Shown in pieces: positions 9,051-17,088 of a DNA stretch of 64,000 nt. The position numbers were made by a program, and so were the translations under genes. The notes under the pieces are model-generated. The model worked only from the letters and a program-made list of their open reading frames with translations. It did no database searches and was not told the DNA's origin. The first letter of the stretch is position 1. Each line of letters starts with the position of its first letter. Origin of the DNA: Jannaschia sp. W003 (GTDB taxonomy: Bacteria; Pseudomonadota; Alphaproteobacteria; Rhodobacterales; Rhodobacteraceae); NCBI RefSeq assembly GCF_025144335.1, contig NZ_CP083539.1, positions 32,501 through 96,500 on the forward strand, read 5' to 3'.

Positions 9051-10301
9051 ATGGACTACTCGGGATGGCGGCTCCTGCGCGAGGCGCTCCGCGGACACCG
9101 TGGATGGCGCCCGGCCTGGCGCCGCGCCGAGCCGCGCCCGGCCTACGACGTCGTCGTCGTGGGCGGCGGCGGCCACGGGCTGGCCACCGCGCACTTCCTG
9201 GCCCGCGTCCACGGCATCCGCCGCGTCGCCGTGCTGGAGCGCGGTCTGGTGGGCCAGGGCAACGTCGGGCGCAACACCACGATCATCCGCTCCAACTACG
9301 GGCGCGAGGCGAACGTGCCCTTCTACGAGGCCTCGCTGCAGCTGTGGGAGCGGCTGGAGCAGGACCTCAACTACAACGCCATGGTCTCGCAGCGCGGCGT
9401 GCTGAACCTCGCGCACACGGACGCGCAGGTCGACAGCTTCCGCCGCCGCGGCAACCTCATGCGCCTCGCCGGCGCCGACGCCGAGTTGCTGAGCGAGGCC
9501 GAGCTGCGCCGCGAGTTCCCCTACCTCGGCTTCGACGGCGCCCGCTTCCCGATCCGCGGTGGCCTCCTCCAGCGCCGCGGCGGCACGGTGCGCCACGACG
9601 CGGTGGCCTGGGGCTACGCCCGCTCCGCCGACCGCGCGGGCGTGGACGTGATCGAGGACTGCGAGGTCACCGGCTTCCGCATCCGGGGCGGCCGCTGCCT
9701 CGGCGTCGAGACCACCCGCGGCCCCATCGAAGCGGGGCGCACCGGCGTCGCCGTGGCGGGGCGCTCGGGCGAGGTCATGGCGCTGGCGGGGATCCGCCTG
9801 CCGATCGAGAGCCACGTGCTTCAGGCCTTCGTCACGGAAGGCCTCAAGCCCATCCTGCCCCACGTCGTCACCTTCGGCGCCGGCCACTTCTACTGCTCGC
9901 AGAGCGACAAGGGCGGGCTGGTCTTCGGCGGCGACATCGACGGCTACAACTCCTATGCGCAGCGCGGAAACCTCCCCATCGTGGAGGACGTCTGCGAGGA
10001 GGGCGCCTCCATGATCCCCGCCATCTCCCGCGCCCGCGTCCTGCGGATGTGGGGCGGGATCATGGACATGAGCATGGACGGCTCGCCCATCATCGACCGC
10101 ACGCCCGTGGACGGCCTCTTCTTCAACGGCGGCTGGTGCTACGGCGGCTTCAAGGCCACGCCCGCCTCGGGCATGTGCTTCGCCCACCTCCTCGCCACCG
10201 GCGAGGCGCATCCCGTCGCGGCGCCCTTCCGCCTCGACCGCTTCGCGCGGGGCGCCACCATCGACGAGCGGGGCGCCGGCCCCCATCCCATGAGGCACTG
10301 A
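9051..10301 (+). CDS. soxB: Sarcosine oxidase, beta subunit family
   Basis: A 416-residue FAD-dependent oxidoreductase of the DAO fold. The dinucleotide motif VVVVGGGGHGLATAHFL lies at about residues 32-48, followed by the family stretch GQGNVGRNTTIIRSNY. The segment RHDAVAWGYAR corresponds to the region that carries the His linked covalently to FMN in characterised heterotetrameric enzymes. SoxB oxidises sarcosine (N-methylglycine) to glycine and passes the C1 unit to tetrahydrofolate through the alpha subunit. ATG 9051 follows GGAAGGGGGA. The stop overlaps the soxD ATG. The gene order B-D-A-G is the canonical one. Confidence 0.93.
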   Translation: MDYSGWRLLREALRGHRGWRPAWRRAEPRPAYDVVVVGGGGHGLATAHFLARVHGIRRVAVLERGLVGQGNVGRNTTIIRSNYGREANVPFYEASLQLWERLEQDLNYNAMVSQRGVLNLAHTDAQVDSFRRRGNLMRLAGADAELLSEAELRREFPYLGFDGARFPIRGGLLQRRGGTVRHDAVAWGYARSADRAGVDVIEDCEVTGFRIRGGRCLGVETTRGPIEAGRTGVAVAGRSGEVMALAGIRLPIESHVLQAFVTEGLKPILPHVVTFGAGHFYCSQSDKGGLVFGGDIDGYNSYAQRGNLPIVEDVCEEGASMIPAISRARVLRMWGGIMDMSMDGSPIIDRTPVDGLFFNGGWCYGGFKATPASGMCFAHLLATGEAHPVAAPFRLDRFARGATIDERGAGPHPMRH

Positions 10302-10561
10302 TGCTGATCGACCACCCCCTGCTCGGGCCGCGCGACGCCTCGGAGTTCACCTTCATGGGCGACGCCGCCCTCCTCCGGCGCCCCGAAGACGGCGACGTCG
10401 AGGCGCTGGCCGACTACGTCTATCTCCGCGACAACCCCGCGGGACGGCACCGGGAGCTGTGGCTGCACGAGATGGGCGACCGCTCGCTCCTCGTGGTGGA
10501 GCGCGACACCACCACCCACGAGATCCACGCCGTGCGCCTCGCCCGCGGGGCGCCCCGATGA
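10301..10561 (+). CDS. soxD: Sarcosine oxidase, delta subunit, variant lacking most zinc ligands
   Basis: An 86-residue protein that keeps the SoxD frame: GPRDASEFTF, YLRDNPAGRHRELWLH and RDTTTHEIHAVR. Typical SoxD proteins bind zinc with two N-terminal Cys (CPxCG), a His and a later Cys. Here the CPxCG site reads HPLLG (residues 5-9), His56 is retained and the following Cys position is Asp60. So at most His5 and His56 could remain as ligands. The gene starts inside the soxB stop (TGATG) and ends inside the soxA start. Length is normal for the family, so it is not truncated. It should still scaffold the B and A subunits, perhaps without metal. Confidence 0.88.
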   Translation: MLIDHPLLGPRDASEFTFMGDAALLRRPEDGDVEALADYVYLRDNPAGRHRELWLHEMGDRSLLVVERDTTTHEIHAVRLARGAPR

Positions 10562-13500
10562 CGGCGCCGCCCGAGCCCCCGAGGCGCGGCCCGGACCGCT
10601 CCGACCCCGCGCGCCGCCAGCCGAACCGCCTCGCGGGCGGGCGCATCGACCGCGCGCGGCCCCTGCGCTTCTCGTTCGACGGCACCTCCTACGGCGGCTT
10701 CGCGGGCGACACCCTCGCCTCGGCGCTCCTCGCCAACGGCGTCCGCCTCATGGGCCGCTCGTTCAAGTACCACCGCCCCCGCGGCCCCCTCACCGCCTCC
10801 TCGGCCGAGCCCAACGCCCTCGTCACCCTCGGGCGCGGCGCGCACGCCGACCCCAACGCCCGCGCCACCACCGCCGAGCTGTTCGACGGGCTGGAGGCGC
10901 GATCCCAGAACCGCTGGCCCTCGCTCGCCTTCGACCTCATGGCCGTGAACGACCTCTTCGCGCCGCTGCTCGGCGCGGGCTTCTACTACAAGACCTTCAT
11001 GTGGCCCCGCCCCTTCTGGGAGCGGGTCTACGAGCCGCTGATCCGCCGCGCCGCCGGCCTCGGGCGCCTGTCGGGCAAGCCGGACCCCTCGCTCTACGAC
11101 CGCGGCTGGCTCCACTGCGACCTCCTCGTGATCGGCGCCGGCCCCGCGGGCCTCATGGCGGCCCTCACCGCCGCGCGCGCCGGCGCGAGCACGATCCTTC
11201 TCGACGAGGACTCCGAGATGGGCGGCGCGCTCCTCCACGAGACCCGCAGCGTCGAGAACGGCGCCGCAATGGACTGGGCCGCCGGCGCCTTGGCCGAGCT
11301 GGCGAGCCTGCCGAACGTCCGCCTCATGCCCCGCACCGCCGCCGTGGGCACCTTCGACGGCGGCCTGCACGCCGCCCTGGAACGCTGCGGCGACCACGTG
11401 GCCCGCCTGCCCGAGGGCAAGCCCCGCCAGATCCTCTGGCGCATCCGCGCCGCCCGCGCCCTCCTGTGCGCCGGCGCCACCGAGCGACCCCTCGCCTTCG
11501 AGAACAACGACCGCCCCGGCATCATGACCGCTTCCGCCTTGCGCGCCTACGCCGTCCGCTGGGCCGCCGCCCCGGCCCGCCGGGTCGCGTTCTTCACCAC
11601 CAACGACGACGGACACAGGGCGGCGCAGGACCTCCACGAGGCCGGCGTCCGCGTCGCCGCCGTGGTGGACGTGCGCGAGGACGCGCCCCGCTCGCGCGAC
11701 TTCGAGGTGATCCGCGGCGCCCGCGTGATGGAGACCGACGGCCGCCGGGGCCTCTCGTTCATCCACGTCCGGCAATCCGACGGCACCCTGCGCCCCATCG
11801 AGTGCGGCGCCCTCGGCGTCGCGGGCGGCTGGAACCCCAACCTCCACCTCGCCACCGTAGGCCGCGCGCGCCCCGTCTGGGACGAGCACATCGCTGCCTT
11901 CGTGCCCGGCGGCGCCCTGCCCCCGGGCCTCGCCGCGGCGGGCGCCGCGGCGGGCGTCTTCTCGACCCATGGCGCCCTCTCCACCGGCACCCGCGCCGCC
12001 GCCCAGGCCCTGGGCGACATGGGCCGCGACGCGAGGCCCCTGCCCATCCCCCGGGCCGAGGACGCGCCCGTGCGCCAGAGCGCCTTCTTCTTCGTCGAGG
12101 GCTGCCAGCGCGGCTTCCTGGACCAGCAGAACGACGTCACCGTGAAGGACGTGGAGATCGCCTGGCGCGAGGGCTTCCAAGCCGCCGAGCACCTCAAGCG
12201 CTACACCACCCTCGGCATGGCCACCGACGCGGGCAAGACCTCGAACGTGGGCGGCCTCGCGGTGATGGCGGCCCTGACCGGCCGGAGCATCCCCGAGATC
12301 GGCACCACCACGGTCCGCCCCCCCTACCTGCCCGTCGCCATCGGCGCCTTCGCCGGGCGCGGCGTGGGCGCCGGCCTTCGCCCCACGCGCCGCACCCCCA
12401 CCCACGGCTGGGCAGAGGCCCGCGGCGCCGCGTTCCAGGAGTCGGGCCTCTGGCTCCGCGCCGCGTGGTTCCCCGAGGCGGGCGAGACCCACTGGCGCGA
12501 GTCCGTGGACCGCGAGGCCCGCGCGGTGCGCGAGGCCGTGGGCCTGTGCGACTGCTCGACCTTGGGAAAGATCGAGGTGCTGGGGCCGGACGCGGCCCGC
12601 TTCCTCGACCGCCTCTACGCCAACCGCATGGGCACCCTGAAGGAGGGCCGCTGCCGCTACGGCCTCATGCTGCGCGAGGACGGCGTGGTCATGGACGACG
12701 GCACCGTCGCCCGCCTCGGGCCGGAGCACTTCGTCGTCACTACAACCACCGCCAACGCAGGCCCCGTCTATGCCCACATGGAGTTCGCGCATCAGGGGCT
12801 GTTCCCGGACATGGACGTCACGCTCGTGCCTGCCACCGACGGGTGGGCGCAGATCGCCGTCGCCGGCCCCCGCAGCCGCGAGCTGCTTCAGCGCATCACC
12901 GACGCCGACCTCGCGCCGGAGGCCTTCCCCTTCATGGGCTGCGCCGAGGCCGACATCTGCGGCATCCCCGGCCGCCTGTTCCGCATCTCCTTCTCGGGCG
13001 AGCTGGCCTGGGAGGTCGCCGTGCCCGCCCGCTACGGCGAGGCCCTGATGGAGCGCCTGATGGCCGAAGGCAGCGATCTCGGCGCCACGCCCTACGGCGT
13101 CGAGGCCCTCAACGTCCTCAGGATCGAGAAGGGCCACGCCACCGGCGCCGAGCTGGACGGCACCACCACCGCCGCCATGCTGGGGCTGGGCCGCATGGTG
13201 GCCGCCAAGGAGCCCGACGCCATCGGCGCCGCGATGGCCCGCCGCGGCATCCACGCCGACGCGGCCGCCGGTCCCCGCCTCGTGGGTCTCCTGCCCGTGG
13301 ACCCCGAGCAGCCCGTGCCCGCCGGCGCCCATCTGTTCAACGAGACCGGCCCCGTGGATGCCGACCACGCCCGCGGCCACGTCACCTCGGCCTGCCACTC
13401 GCCCGCGCTCGGGCGCCCCATCGCCCTCGCCCTCCTCCACAACGGCGCCGACCGCATCGGCGAGCGGATGCGTGCCGTGTCCCCGGTGGACGGAGACGCC

Positions 13501-13566
13501 GAGATCGAGGTCGAGGTCGTCCACCCCTGCTTCGTCGACCCCGAAGGGGAGCGCCTGCGTGCCTGA
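10558..13566 (+). CDS. soxA: Sarcosine oxidase, alpha subunit family
   Basis: A 1002-residue subunit of normal length. The N-terminal region (to about residue 110) contains RFSFDGTSYGGFAGDTLASA and SFKYHRPRG, the 2Fe2S-ferredoxin-like fold of SoxA. A pyridine-nucleotide-binding region follows with LLVIGAGPAGLMAAL near residue 190. From about residue 620 to the end lies a GcvT-like aminomethyltransferase domain that binds tetrahydrofolate and forms 5,10-methylene-THF. The ATG at 10558 overlaps the soxD stop and the end overlaps the soxG GTG by 8 bases. It is cytoplasmic and forms the tetramer with B, D and G. Confidence 0.94.
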   Translation: MTAPPEPPRRGPDRSDPARRQPNRLAGGRIDRARPLRFSFDGTSYGGFAGDTLASALLANGVRLMGRSFKYHRPRGPLTASSAEPNALVTLGRGAHADPNARATTAELFDGLEARSQNRWPSLAFDLMAVNDLFAPLLGAGFYYKTFMWPRPFWERVYEPLIRRAAGLGRLSGKPDPSLYDRGWLHCDLLVIGAGPAGLMAALTAARAGASTILLDEDSEMGGALLHETRSVENGAAMDWAAGALAELASLPNVRLMPRTAAVGTFDGGLHAALERCGDHVARLPEGKPRQILWRIRAARALLCAGATERPLAFENNDRPGIMTASALRAYAVRWAAAPARRVAFFTTNDDGHRAAQDLHEAGVRVAAVVDVREDAPRSRDFEVIRGARVMETDGRRGLSFIHVRQSDGTLRPIECGALGVAGGWNPNLHLATVGRARPVWDEHIAAFVPGGALPPGLAAAGAAAGVFSTHGALSTGTRAAAQALGDMGRDARPLPIPRAEDAPVRQSAFFFVEGCQRGFLDQQNDVTVKDVEIAWREGFQAAEHLKRYTTLGMATDAGKTSNVGGLAVMAALTGRSIPEIGTTTVRPPYLPVAIGAFAGRGVGAGLRPTRRTPTHGWAEARGAAFQESGLWLRAAWFPEAGETHWRESVDREARAVREAVGLCDCSTLGKIEVLGPDAARFLDRLYANRMGTLKEGRCRYGLMLREDGVVMDDGTVARLGPEHFVVTTTTANAGPVYAHMEFAHQGLFPDMDVTLVPATDGWAQIAVAGPRSRELLQRITDADLAPEAFPFMGCAEADICGIPGRLFRISFSGELAWEVAVPARYGEALMERLMAEGSDLGATPYGVEALNVLRIEKGHATGAELDGTTTAAMLGLGRMVAAKEPDAIGAAMARRGIHADAAAGPRLVGLLPVDPEQPVPAGAHLFNETGPVDADHARGHVTSACHSPALGRPIALALLHNGADRIGERMRAVSPVDGDAEIEVEVVHPCFVDPEGERLRA

Positions 13567-14104
13567 CACCCTCCACCCCGCCCACGCCCTTGGCGGCGCC
13601 GAGCCGCAGGAGCACGCCGTCGGCCCCTGCACCTTGCGCGAGCGCCCCGACCTCGCGCTGGCCCTCCTCGCCGTGCGCTGCGACGCCGACGCCGCGCCCC
13701 TCGCCGCCTGGTTGGGCGAGCCCCTGCCCGGCCCCGGCCGCTGGACCGGCACCGCGGAGCGCGGCGCGATCTGGGCCGGGCGCGGGCGCTGGCTCATCGG
13801 CACGCCGCACCGCCACGGCCTCGCCGCCGAGCTACAGGCCCTCGCGCCCGGCTTCCGCGCGGTGGAGCAGTCCGACGCCTTCGTGCGCCTCGACCTCGAC
13901 GGCGAAGGGTGGGAGGCGGCGACCGACCTCCTCTGCGCCCTCGACCTGCGCCGCGCCACGCCCGGCTTCGGCGCCCGCACCGCGGTCGAGCGCACGGGGT
14001 GCTACGTGCTCCTGCGCCGCGGCGGCGTCGCCTTCCTGGTGCCCCGCGCCTCGGCCGCCTCGGTGCACCACGCGATCCTCGCGGCCATGGTGGCGGCGCT
14101 TTGA
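13559..14104 (+). CDS. soxG: Sarcosine oxidase, gamma subunit family
   Basis: A 181-residue protein at the usual place for SoxG, directly after soxA. It shows the folate-binding-like fold features VEQSDAFVRLDLDG, ERTGCYVLLRRG and a tail AASVHHAILAAM. The start is a GTG at 13559 overlapping the end of soxA; no ATG fits. SoxG is the most divergent subunit, so the call rests on position, length and these motifs. Its TGA stop overlaps a TTG that probably starts the methyltransferase gene. Confidence 0.85.
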   Translation: MPDTLHPAHALGGAEPQEHAVGPCTLRERPDLALALLAVRCDADAAPLAAWLGEPLPGPGRWTGTAERGAIWAGRGRWLIGTPHRHGLAAELQALAPGFRAVEQSDAFVRLDLDGEGWEAATDLLCALDLRRATPGFGARTAVERTGCYVLLRRGGVAFLVPRASAASVHHAILAAMVAAL

Positions 14105-14961
14105 CGGCCGCCCCGCCCCTCCTCGCCCGCGACCCCTTCCGCGACGTCGACGCCGGGGGCCCGGCCTTCGCGCGCCGCGCCGCCGACTCCATGGAGGCCC
14201 GGCAGGCCGAGCCGGAGATGGAGCGCATCGTGGCCGCCTACCTCGACCGCCTCGCGGTGCCGCCGGGCGGACTGGCGGTCGAGGTCGGCGCGGGCGCCGG
14301 CGCCATCACCCGCCGCCTCGCCGCCCGCGTCGCCCCCGCCACCGCGATCGGCTTCGATCCCTCGCGCGGCCTCCTGGCCGAGGCCCGCCTGCGCGGCGCC
14401 GCGCACCCCAACCTCGGCTTCGCCCGCGCCACCGGCACGGCCCTGCCCTTCGGCGACGGCACCGTCGACGCGGTGGTGATGCACACCGTGCTCTCGCACG
14501 TCGCCGACCCCGCGCCGCTCCTGTCCGAGGCCTGGCGCGTGCTGCGTCCCGGCGGACGCCTCGCGGTCTGCGACAACGACTACCCGCGCGCCCGCTTCGC
14601 CGAATGCGCGGGCGATCCCCTCGCGGCCTGCGCCCGCCGCTTCGTGCGCGCCCGCGTCACCGCCCCGCGCATCGCGGCCCGCCTGCCCGCGCTGCTGGCC
14701 GGGATCGGTTTCGCGGTGGAGTGGACGGGCCGCGCCGCCCGCCCCCTCCGCACCGCCGCCGCGATGATGCCCTGGCTGGATTCCGCCACCGCGGACATGA
14801 TGGAGCGCGGCGAGATCGGCCCCGCCCACGCCGCCGCCCTCGCCCGCGAGGTCCGGCGCCGCGAGCGCGCGGGCACGCTGCGCGGCGTCCACCACTTCGC
14901 CGCCCTCGTCGCGCGCCGCCCCGATGCGACGCCTCGTCGCATCGGGGCGGCGGCGCGGTGA
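14101..14961 (+). CDS. Class I SAM-dependent methyltransferase
   Basis: A 286-residue Rossmann-fold methyltransferase. Motif I VEVGAGAGAITRRLA lies at about residues 60-74, GFDPSRGLL follows as motif II, and the post-motif VLRPGGRLAVCDND near 142-155 matches UbiE-like enzymes. The start is inferred as TTG 14101, whose last two bases plus A form the soxG stop (TTGA); the first ATG, at 14191, would remove 30 residues but keep motif I. It appears to be the fifth gene of the sox operon, which is unusual. The C-terminal tail (PDATPRRIGAAAR) is encoded by a perfect hairpin and may be a late addition. The substrate is unknown. Confidence 0.78.
   Translation: MTAAPPLLARDPFRDVDAGGPAFARRAADSMEARQAEPEMERIVAAYLDRLAVPPGGLAVEVGAGAGAITRRLAARVAPATAIGFDPSRGLLAEARLRGAAHPNLGFARATGTALPFGDGTVDAVVMHTVLSHVADPAPLLSEAWRVLRPGGRLAVCDNDYPRARFAECAGDPLAACARRFVRARVTAPRIAARLPALLAGIGFAVEWTGRAARPLRTAAAMMPWLDSATADMMERGEIGPAHAAALAREVRRRERAGTLRGVHHFAALVARRPDATPRRIGAAAR
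14914..14952. terminator. Perfect 17-bp stem hairpin inside the 3' end of the methyltransferase gene
   Basis: Bases 14914-14930 and 14936-14952 are exact reverse complements around a 5-base loop (GCCTC); the arm core is CCGCCCCGATGCGAC. It encodes part of the last residues of the methyltransferase and lies just before its stop at 14959-14961. It probably acts as a transcription terminator or RNA stabiliser for the sox operon. Confidence 0.5.
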
Positions 14962-14969
14962 CGGGGATC

Positions 14970-14989
14970 GCGCAAGATCGGTCTTGCGC
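14970..14989. repeat. Perfect palindrome GCGCAAGA-TCGG-TCTTGCGC
   Basis: Two exact 8-bp arms around TCGG, in the 58-base gap between the methyltransferase stop and the LOV kinase start. It could be the second half of a terminator or an operator/promoter element for the kinase gene 31 bases downstream. Confidence 0.55.
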
Positions 14990-15019
14990 ACCCGAAAACG
15001 CCGCGCCAGTTTCCCGCGC

Positions 15020-16108
15020 ATGCGAAGCAAGGCGATCCAGGACAGCATCAAGAACAATCCGGTGGCCATGGTCCTCTCGGACCCCGGCCTGCCGGACAAC
15101 CCGCTGGTGTTCGTGAACGACGCGTTCGAGCGCTCCACGCTCTACAACCGCGACGCGGCCATCGGGCAGAACTGCCGCTTCCTGCAATGCGACGAGACCG
15201 ACCCCGAGACCCGCCGCGTCCTGCGCGAGGCCATCGCGGAACGCCGCGAGGTGACGGTCGACATCCTCAACCAGAAGGCCGACGGCACGAAGTTCCTGAA
15301 CCGCGTCGTGATCGCGCCCCTGCGCGACGAGGACGGCGAGGTCCACGCCTTCCTCGGCATCCAGAGCGAGATCCGCGGCGGGATCGACGACCAGGACAGC
15401 TCGATCGGCACCCAGAGCCTGCAGATGCTGCGCGAGCTGCAGCACCGGGTGAAGAACCATCTCTCGATGGTGGTCAGCCTGATCCGCATGCAGTCCAAGA
15501 GCGACGTGACCCGCGAGAGCTTCGAGGCCCTCAGCCACCGGGTCCAGAGCCTCGCCCTGCTCTACGAGGAGCTCTCGCCCGCCGGCATCGTCGGCCGCGA
15601 CAGCGACACCCTGCCCGCGGGCGCCTACCTCAGCCGCGTCGCCAACACGATCGCCGCCCTGGACGGGCGCGCCGCGATCCGCGTCAACGTCTCCTGCGAC
15701 GAGGTGGAGCTTCCCGTCGAGGTCGGTGCGCGCCTCGGCCTGATCCTGACCGAGCTCATCACCAACGCCCTGGAACACGCCTTCGCGGGCCGCGCCGAGG
15801 GCGTGATCCACGTGCGCTTCACCCGCCAGACCCGTGGCAAGCTGCGCCTGACCGTCGAGGACGACGGCGTCGGCATGCCCGAAGGCTCGCAGTGGCCCAA
15901 GGGCTCGCCGTCGGTCGAGGCGCAGCGCCGCCGCGCCGAGGCGCAGGACGCCGCCGGCGAGACCCTCGACACCCGCTCCGAGGGCCACCACTCGGGGCTG
16001 GGCGGCAGCATCGTCGCCGCCATGATCGGCAACCTCGCGGGCGACCTCACCGTGTCCTCCTCGGAGCACGGCACCGTGGTCCACCTCGACTTCGCCGAGG
16101 CGGTCTAG
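15020..16108 (+). CDS. LOV-domain sensor histidine kinase (HisKA_2/HWE type)
   Basis: A 362-residue soluble photoreceptor kinase. The LOV/PAS domain (about residues 5-118) holds the photoactive motif as GQNCRFLQ with Cys52, which forms the flavin adduct under blue light; the usual Arg of GRNCRFLQ is Gln. The dimerisation/phospho-acceptor region has ELQHRVKNHLSMVVSLI with His142. The ATPase domain follows with TELITNALEHAF (N box) and EDDGVGMPEG (G1), then an unusually long linker of about 35 residues before GLGGSIV (G2). ATG 15020 starts right at the LOV domain. No response regulator is adjacent, so partner and output are unknown. It converges with an SDR gene with a 3-base gap. Confidence 0.9.
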   Translation: MRSKAIQDSIKNNPVAMVLSDPGLPDNPLVFVNDAFERSTLYNRDAAIGQNCRFLQCDETDPETRRVLREAIAERREVTVDILNQKADGTKFLNRVVIAPLRDEDGEVHAFLGIQSEIRGGIDDQDSSIGTQSLQMLRELQHRVKNHLSMVVSLIRMQSKSDVTRESFEALSHRVQSLALLYEELSPAGIVGRDSDTLPAGAYLSRVANTIAALDGRAAIRVNVSCDEVELPVEVGARLGLILTELITNALEHAFAGRAEGVIHVRFTRQTRGKLRLTVEDDGVGMPEGSQWPKGSPSVEAQRRRAEAQDAAGETLDTRSEGHHSGLGGSIVAAMIGNLAGDLTVSSSEHGTVVHLDFAEAV

Positions 16109-16111
16109 GCC

Positions 16112-16894
16112 CTACCGCTCCGGCATCCCCATCGCCGCCCGCTCCTCGGGGGTCTTCAGCGTGAAGTCCCGGCCCAGCCAAGCGTCGGCGGCGGGGGTCA
16201 GCAGGAACGCGATCGCCCGCGCCGGCCACTCGGGGCCGATGTGCGCTTCCCAGTCCAGCTCGCTCACCGGGTTCAGCCCCGAGCGCTTGATGCTCCGCTG
16301 CATCTCCGTCGCCACCGTGCCCGGCGACATGCCCAGCGAGCGGATGCCCCGGTCCCCGTACTCGACCTGCGCCGCCTCGGTCAGCCGCAGCACGCCCGCC
16401 TTCGAGGCGCAGTAGTGCGACCACCCCTCCAGCGCCCGGTGCGCCGCGCCCGACGAGACGTTGACGATCGTGCCGCCCCCCTGCTCCAGCATCACCGGCA
16501 GCGCGTGGCGCAGCCCGAGGAACACGCCCTTGAGGTTCACGTCGATCACCTTCGCCCAAGCGGCGGGGTCGATCTCCGCTAGCCGCCCGATCGGCTCGAT
16601 CAGGCCCGCGTTGTTGACCAGCGCGTCGAGCCGCCCGTGGGTCTCCACCGCATGGCGCACGGCCGCCTCGACCGACGCGCCGTCCGCCACGTCGCAGGCC
16701 ACCGCCGAGGCCGTCCCCCCCGCCGCCGCGATCTCGCTCGCGATGCGTTCGATATCCCGCTCCGACCGCGCCGCCAGCACCACCGCCGCGCCGCAGGCCG
16801 CCAAGTGCCGCGCCGCAGCCTCCCCGATCCCCCGGCTCGCACCGGTGACGAGGGCGACGGTTCCCGAGAGGTCGGGCGCGTGGGGGTTGGTCAT
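16112..16894 (-). CDS. SDR family NAD(P)-dependent oxidoreductase
   Basis: A 260-residue classical short-chain dehydrogenase. The cofactor motif TGASRGIG is at residues 17-24, NNAG near 92-95, and the catalytic Ser of VNVSSG is followed by YCASK (Tyr-x-x-x-Lys) near 160. Motif order and length are normal. ATG 16894 is followed upstream by a short purine stretch. The C-terminal region ends FTLKTPEERAAMG. No operon partner lies in the same direction within 190 bases, so the substrate cannot be inferred; 3-oxoacyl or sugar alcohol substrates are common in this family. Confidence 0.88.
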   Translation of the reverse strand: MTNPHAPDLSGTVALVTGASRGIGEAAARHLAACGAAVVLAARSERDIERIASEIAAAGGTASAVACDVADGASVEAAVRHAVETHGRLDALVNNAGLIEPIGRLAEIDPAAWAKVIDVNLKGVFLGLRHALPVMLEQGGGTIVNVSSGAAHRALEGWSHYCASKAGVLRLTEAAQVEYGDRGIRSLGMSPGTVATEMQRSIKRSGLNPVSELDWEAHIGPEWPARAIAFLLTPAADAWLGRDFTLKTPEERAAMGMPER

Positions 16895-16976
16895 GGCGAG
16901 GCTCCTTTTCGGCGCACCCTCGCGGGGGTCGGCCCCATCCGCAAGAGGGGCGGCCCGGAAGCCCCCCGCATCACAC

Positions 16977-17073
16977 GCCCCGGACCTGATCCGGGGCCTC
17001 GGCTCACCACTCTTGCTTCCCTCCGGAGTGGCAGCACCAACCCCAACCAGAGGCCCCGGGTCGAGCCCGGGGC
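16977..17073. repeat. REP-like pair of inverted GC-rich palindromes
   Basis: Unit one, GCCCCGGacctgatCCGGGGC (16977-16997), and unit two, GCCCCGGgtcgagCCCGGGGC region (17052-17073), face each other about 55 bases apart, each followed outwards by a CACGC/GCGTG end. The same two-unit layout recurs at 20600-20696 and a single unit at 28684-28704. This resembles bacterial interspersed mosaic elements. Confidence 0.6.
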
Positions 17074-17088
17074 GCGTGGCGCGCCTCC

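Noticed and set aside
10420..13995. 1191-residue open frame on the minus strand opposite soxA/soxG
   Set aside because: It is a shadow of very GC-rich coding DNA: low-complexity Gly/Ala/Val/His-rich translation with no recognisable domain, opposite a clear soxDAG set.
11001..15116. 1371-residue plus-strand frame overlapping soxA, soxG and the methyltransferase
   Set aside because: Arg/Pro-rich translation with no domains; the other frame holds three well-supported genes.
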